The notes under the pieces were generated by a model, which did not search any database, was not told the DNA's origin, and was given only the letters and a program-made list of their open reading frames with translations. Both the position numbers and the translations under genes were made by a program. From NCBI GenBank assembly GCA_017414505.1, contig JAFQLQ010000038.1, positions 1 to 64,000 of the forward strand: a stretch of 64,000 nucleotides of DNA. The letters run 5' to 3'. Of this stretch, positions 59,363 through 64,000 are shown in pieces. Source of the stretch: Clostridia bacterium. GTDB taxonomy: Bacteria > Bacillota > Clostridia > UMGS1840 > HGM11507. The number at the start of each line of letters is the position of its first letter. Positions within the stretch are counted from its first letter, which is position 1.

Positions 59363-62300
59363 TTAGAATTCTGTATCAGCAGTTATATCAACAATGATTG
59401 CAGCTAAAACAGTTCCGTCATATTCATAAACTACCAGATAGTCATCGTTATATGTAGTACCATCCCACTCATTTGTTTCAACGATACTTGCATCGATATC
59501 TTCAGTAGCATATACTTTATTTGTTGAAGGTCTGTATAACATTGAAGGAACGGTAATTGGAACTCTTAATATATTATTAGCAGAATCATCCCATGTTATA
59601 ACGTTGTTTCTGTATTTATCTACCTTACAAGCATACAACCAACCATCAGCCTCTGTCATACCCAAGTAGTCAGATTTCTTTTCGCCCTGACAAGCATAGC
59701 TCGAAGAAGGGATTGCAGCAGGGTCGGCTAATTCAGCAGATGTAATAATTACAGTTACATCCGAAGCAACATCATCACCCGTGTACTGGATAACGTCACC
59801 TTTAGCAAGGCTATGTCTTGAATAACGAGTCTTTTTGTCAGTTCTGTAGATATCAGTATTATCAGTTACCATAATAGAAACACCTTCACCGTTAACCATA
59901 CCTGCCAAAGTTGTAGCATTATCGCCATCTTCAGTTATTCCGCTGCCAACTCCCGTTACATACATAACCGGAACAGGTGGTGTGATAACAGGAATGATTG
60001 GCTCGGATACTGTTGGCATTTCATAAACAACAGCCGCCGCCATATTATAATTTTCTGTATCGACAATAAGCTTCATTTTATAAACTTCTCCATGAGCAAA
60101 TTCATTGGAATATACTAAGCTGTAATCAGTTTCTACTGAAGAATGTAAAGCTTGCTTACATGACCACACCGGAGTTTCTTCTGTGATAATTATGCCTGCA
60201 ATCGTATTTGCAGAAGCATTGTATATTATTCCGCTTGAAGAATAATCTTTTACAACATACTTTCCATTGTTTAATGTTTCAATACCACATATATAGCCCC
60301 ATGATGATATTGTGCCATTTTCCGTATAAATCTCTGTGATTTCACCCAAACCATTTACTTCGTAAGCAACGATTTCACCGATTAACCCGGAAAGAACAGG
60401 TTTAACAGTTGGTATAGAACCGGTCGTATCTAACAGAGTATCTTTTGTGTAAGCAACTTTGTCGATAGAATTGTTCTTAGCAAAGTAATAAGTTTTAAAT
60501 TCACCTGCCTGATCTAAAATTACAATAGCAGGTTCGTCTTCAAAATCAACTGTATCTACATCAGCGTTAAATACATAACCAAATGTTCTGGATGCTGTGT
60601 TTAATTCAGCCTTAAGGATAACACCGTAAGCATCAACATAGAACGTACCGGTATCTCCTATTTCCAGAGAAGCAAGGTTTTTGTAATATTTTCCATCAAT
60701 GGAGTATTTACCTTCGGAACTGTCATAAGCCTTAACTGTACCGGTAATTCTATTGTCGGTTACAACAACTTTAAGATATTTATACCCACCATCATCGGAT
60801 TCATAAACATTCAGGATATTACCTTTTTTGATATCCTCAAATTTAATTAAATTACCTTTTTCATCAAAGATATCAAATGCTGTGTCTACACTTTCAGGAT
60901 CAAGAACAACGCTCTTCTGCAGACCGCTCGCTTCGTCATCCTGAGCGATTTTATATATTTTTGTATTGATTTCGCCAACAACCATTGATTTATAGGTTAT
61001 GGCAAAAGCGATATCGTAATCACCATCATTGTCGTTGTCAATAAAATCAACTGACATATATTCAGAGTTATCACATCTGGAAAATTCTGTAAAGAATGAG
61101 TATGTGATATCAGCTGTGCTCTTATTTTCAAAAGCTACAAAATTATAATCAAGCTTTAATGAAAATGTGCGTGGATCGTTGTCATCATTCCTATAGTAAG
61201 AAAGCTTAGTTGTGCCGTTAGAAGAAGGCTGAGGAGCAAACTGTTCTTTTGTAAGAGTAAAAGTTACGTTTCTGCCGGCTTTAGGCAACATAACTAAAAC
61301 CGTCTCATCTTTTGCTTTGTTATCCAGATACATAACGCAGGAATAACCTTTGTTTTCATTAGGAGCAACTTTTGTTTCGTCGTAAAGTACAATAATGTTC
61401 TTCAGAGACTGAGCTGTTGTTCCATAGTAATTGTAGTAATCAGTTTTTTCGTAAGCTTCAACAACTTTTGTAGGCCAAATTGTAGCTTTCTTAGCTGCTG
61501 TTGGATCAAAGGAAACTGCAGCAACTGTAGCTTCAATTTTATCAACGTGTGCATAATGAGTTAAAATAGTTTTGTAATTATCGGGAATGCCCCATTGTGG
61601 GGAATCACCGAATGAGGTCTGTTCCATCATAGGTACAGTAAGTGCATTATATAGCATTTGTGCAACGGATTTTCTTGTTGCAGCATCAATGTAAAGCTGA
61701 TTGTTTTCACTTACAACGCCTAAATCACAGGCTTCAAGCAAATATGCTATGCCTTTATCACCCTCAACATTTTTCAGTTTTGGATCATAACCCAACATAG
61801 AAATAATATATTCTATGGTCTCTCCGTATGTAATATTATCTTCAGGACGGAAATTTCCGCTTTTTTCTTTAATTATTCCATATGTTGATGCAACATTTAT
61901 ATATCCTGCTGCCCAGTGTTCACCTGTTACGTCGTCAAAAGAGGTGTCAATTCCTGCCAGCGACTGGCTTATTTTTTCATATCCAAGGATTCTTACAAGC
62001 ATAGTAACAAACTGTGAACGACTGATATTTTCAAGAGGCTTGATAGTACCGTCTTCATATCCGTTTATATACCCAAGCCTGTTAAGGATATAAAATGCTT
62101 CAAATCCGCTTTCCGAGGAAGTTAAATCACTAAACGGAGATGGGATATAAGGCTGATTTGATGTTTCTTCTGACGAATCGTCTTCGGGGATATTTCCACC
62201 GCTTTCACCGGGAGTGTTTTCAATTAATGTTTCCGAATAATTTAATATAACTCCGTAGATATCCTTATAGAAATATCCCGACATTCCGATTTCCAGGGGA

Positions 62301-64000
62301 ACAGCATTTTCATAGGCTTCGTTGTTTATAATGTACTTAGCCTCTGATGCATCGTAACCTCCAACAGTACCCTGAATATAATTTCTGCTTACAATAATAT
62401 CATAATATGAATATCCGTTATCCTCTGATGTAAATACATTCAGTATATCCCCTGCTTTGATATCTTCAAAAGCAAGAATATTACCATTTTCGTCCTTTAT
62501 TGAATATATGCAATATTCATCATAAGGATTAAGCTGAATAAAGGCTTTTGCATTATTAAATGTATTACTGAATTCAATTCTGTACAAAGATTTAGTTACA
62601 CCTGATACGGCTCCGGAAAAATATTCTTTACCTATAACAATATCATAATCTCCGTCTGAATCGGTATCAATAAGCTGAACTTCCGGATAGCAACGTCTGT
62701 ATAAGTTATCCCGGAATTGAGAATAAGTTATACCGGAAAATGACATATTATTATAGAAGCCGACTGCAGAATCAAGTTTGGCTGTTTTTACAGAAGCAGA
62801 GCTTGCACTTGTTATATATTCTACAGAACTACTGTTTACATAAGATATTTGATTTTTGGTTAAATTAAGCGTTGCACAATTGCTGTCGGGATACATAGCT
62901 ATCATTGTTATAATGTCAGAAGACATATCAGCATAAGCACAAACGGGATAATATTTTATTAAATCAACATTTTTTTGATAATTCACCGTTAAATTGTTAG
63001 AATATCCATTAAGACTGAATTGATCTTTAAACTGTTCCGAAACATTTGTAAGTGTAAATGTTATAGTTTTATTTCCCGGTTCAAAGGGAATTGATGTAAC
63101 AAAACCATTTACTCTTGCAATTTTATTAAGCGAAAGCAAAGTAGAATAATTTTCAGGAATAGAATATTCCAAAGAAGAGCCAAAGGAAGTTTGTTCCATC
63201 ATAGGAATTTCCAGAGAATTATAAATCATCTTTGCAATCTGACGTCTTAGCAGGGCTTCACCGGAAGTGCCTGTAACACCATCTAAAACACCCAGAGAAG
63301 ATGCCTGAATTAAAAATTTAACTTTCGATTCATCGCAAACAGGTCTGTAACCAAGTGCAGAAACAACATACTCAACTGCATCATCAAAAAGAATTGCTTC
63401 GTCGGGATTGAATGTTCCCGTTGAGGAGGGAAGCATTTTTTTATTTGTTGCTATATTAATATACGGAGCTGCCCAATGGTCAGATGAAACATCAGAAAAT
63501 CCTGTTTCTTTGCCAGCAAGAATTTTTGCAGCTTTTTCATAACCCGAAGCACGAACAAGTGTTGTTATAAATTCAGCACGTGTCATAGTTGCATCAGGAG
63601 TTACACTACCGTCGTCATGTCCGCTTAGAAAACCTAATTTATTAAGCATATAAAATGCCTCAAAATCCGCATCACTTGCAGAAAGGTCGTTAAAAGGATT
63701 GGATAATCCGTAACCGGAAACAACTGATAAATTTGAGCCCGTAACCAAAGTTTCTGTGTCTGCCGAAGTATCAATAATCAAAGCAATTTTACATTCATCG
63801 CCATATTTGTAATACCACACGTAATCATCATTGTTATGACTGTAGTAAAACAAATCCGTTTCGGCATTGTAAAGCGATACATTCTCAGAAATAATTCTTC
63901 TGGAATATGGACGGTATATATAGGTTGGCACAGAAGAGTTTATAGTATATTCTTTGCTGTCGCCGCCAAATACCGCAATGTCGTTTGAATAAGAGTATAA
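59363..64000 (-). CDS. Very large SLH-domain surface protein (N-terminus outside window)
   Basis: The frame is open from the window edge (64000) to the stop at 59363, 1545 residues, with more N-terminal sequence missing. It has two SLH blocks (residues from the edge about 102-270 and 622-800), each with FEAFY-LN-LG, an AEF/SQFVT-LVR strand, a DHWAA/EHWAA turn and a PMMEQTSFG end. Each block is followed by a ~320-residue beta-rich module with a Ca-type loop (DTDSDGDYD near 445, DNDNDGDYD near 988) and the end GYFYKDIYGVIL or GTFYVDAYGVIL. So half the protein is a tandem duplication. SLH domains anchor proteins to cell-wall polymers. No enzyme motif is seen. Confidence 0.85.
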   Translation of the reverse strand, partial: LYSYSNDIAVFGGDSKEYTINSSVPTYIYRPYSRRIISENVSLYNAETDLFYYSHNNDDYVWYYKYGDECKIALIIDTSADTETLVTGSNLSVVSGYGLSNPFNDLSASDADFEAFYMLNKLGFLSGHDDGSVTPDATMTRAEFITTLVRASGYEKAAKILAGKETGFSDVSSDHWAAPYINIATNKKMLPSSTGTFNPDEAILFDDAVEYVVSALGYRPVCDESKVKFLIQASSLGVLDGVTGTSGEALLRRQIAKMIYNSLEIPMMEQTSFGSSLEYSIPENYSTLLSLNKIARVNGFVTSIPFEPGNKTITFTLTNVSEQFKDQFSLNGYSNNLTVNYQKNVDLIKYYPVCAYADMSSDIITMIAMYPDSNCATLNLTKNQISYVNSSSVEYITSASSASVKTAKLDSAVGFYNNMSFSGITYSQFRDNLYRRCYPEVQLIDTDSDGDYDIVIGKEYFSGAVSGVTKSLYRIEFSNTFNNAKAFIQLNPYDEYCIYSIKDENGNILAFEDIKAGDILNVFTSEDNGYSYYDIIVSRNYIQGTVGGYDASEAKYIINNEAYENAVPLEIGMSGYFYKDIYGVILNYSETLIENTPGESGGNIPEDDSSEETSNQPYIPSPFSDLTSSESGFEAFYILNRLGYINGYEDGTIKPLENISRSQFVTMLVRILGYEKISQSLAGIDTSFDDVTGEHWAAGYINVASTYGIIKEKSGNFRPEDNITYGETIEYIISMLGYDPKLKNVEGDKGIAYLLEACDLGVVSENNQLYIDAATRKSVAQMLYNALTVPMMEQTSFGDSPQWGIPDNYKTILTHYAHVDKIEATVAAVSFDPTAAKKATIWPTKVVEAYEKTDYYNYYGTTAQSLKNIIVLYDETKVAPNENKGYSCVMYLDNKAKDETVLVMLPKAGRNVTFTLTKEQFAPQPSSNGTTKLSYYRNDDNDPRTFSLKLDYNFVAFENKSTADITYSFFTEFSRCDNSEYMSVDFIDNDNDGDYDIAFAITYKSMVVGEINTKIYKIAQDDEASGLQKSVVLDPESVDTAFDIFDEKGNLIKFEDIKKGNILNVYESDDGGYKYLKVVVTDNRITGTVKAYDSSEGKYSIDGKYYKNLASLEIGDTGTFYVDAYGVILKAELNTASRTFGYVFNADVDTVDFEDEPAIVILDQAGEFKTYYFAKNNSIDKVAYTKDTLLDTTGSIPTVKPVLSGLIGEIVAYEVNGLGEITEIYTENGTISSWGYICGIETLNNGKYVVKDYSSSGIIYNASANTIAGIIITEETPVWSCKQALHSSVETDYSLVYSNEFAHGEVYKMKLIVDTENYNMAAAVVYEMPTVSEPIIPVITPPVPVMYVTGVGSGITEDGDNATTLAGMVNGEGVSIMVTDNTDIYRTDKKTRYSRHSLAKGDVIQYTGDDVASDVTVIITSAELADPAAIPSSSYACQGEKKSDYLGMTEADGWLYACKVDKYRNNVITWDDSANNILRVPITVPSMLYRPSTNKVYATEDIDASIVETNEWDGTTYNDDYLVVYEYDGTVLAAIIVDITADTEF

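Overview
The window is low-GC Firmicutes DNA and most likely comes from an uncultured, probably gut-associated, spore-forming member of the Clostridia. Evidence seen directly: AT-rich sequence, sigma-A promoters (TTGACA/17/TATAAT), strong AGGAGG ribosome binding sites and CCA-encoding tRNA genes. Family evidence: an IspH-S1 fusion, CarD, RicT, CwlD, MurT/GatD, a HutP-family protein and an S6-SSB-S18 operon. No rRNA, insertion sequence, phage module or CRISPR array is visible.

Left arm (1-15.9 kb, mostly minus strand) is accessory. It holds a truncated membrane protein, two immunity-type small proteins (one WapI-like), and a pair made of a HEPN-domain protein and a zinc-ribbon membrane protein with a DUF6273-like domain. 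A ~180-bp intergenic element with hairpins (two near-complete copies, one fragment) heads these units. A TGTCGAA direct repeat with 10-bp period, like tandem Spo0A boxes, precedes five of the genes, including a CE15-like esterase and a chloramphenicol acetyltransferase-like gene. Between them lie a MATE pump, a radical SAM gene that has lost its stop codon inside a long palindrome, an LplABC-type sugar ABC importer with an AraC regulator, a dNTP triphosphohydrolase and a YhcH/YiaL protein.

15.9-32.7 kb is core metabolism on the minus strand. One operon runs carD-ispD-ispF-lysA-baiN-like-hutP-like-cmk-plsC-ispH/rpsA (isoprenoid precursors, lysine, phospholipid, translation). Then come rsmI and a tRNA methyltransferase, a ferredoxin, holB (frameshifted in its P-loop) with ricT, and plsY-gpsA-murT-gatD (phospholipid and peptidoglycan amidation). 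A NUDIX gene and tRNA-Thr(CGT) close the block.

33-39 kb is a sugar-use cluster: TIM-barrel epimerase and Gfo/Idh/MocA oxidoreductase on one strand, GH31 glycosidase, LacI regulator and MFS transporter on the other. 39-41.2 kb has cwlD, an FMN-riboswitch-controlled ribU, a candidate ~185-nt structured RNA with its own promoter and terminator, and a nonsense-broken small gene.

41.2-53.3 kb is core and on the plus strand: rpsF-ssb-rpsR, pgi, a P-loop ATPase, and a cell-shape operon (U32 protease, NusG-II protein, Gx transporter, mreBCD, PBP2) followed by minD-mgsA and tRNA-Leu(GAG). The right end has two lipoproteins, a membrane-bound 7TM-LuxR regulator preceded by repeated GTATGGGA boxes, ilvBN, and a very large SLH-domain surface protein that runs off the window.
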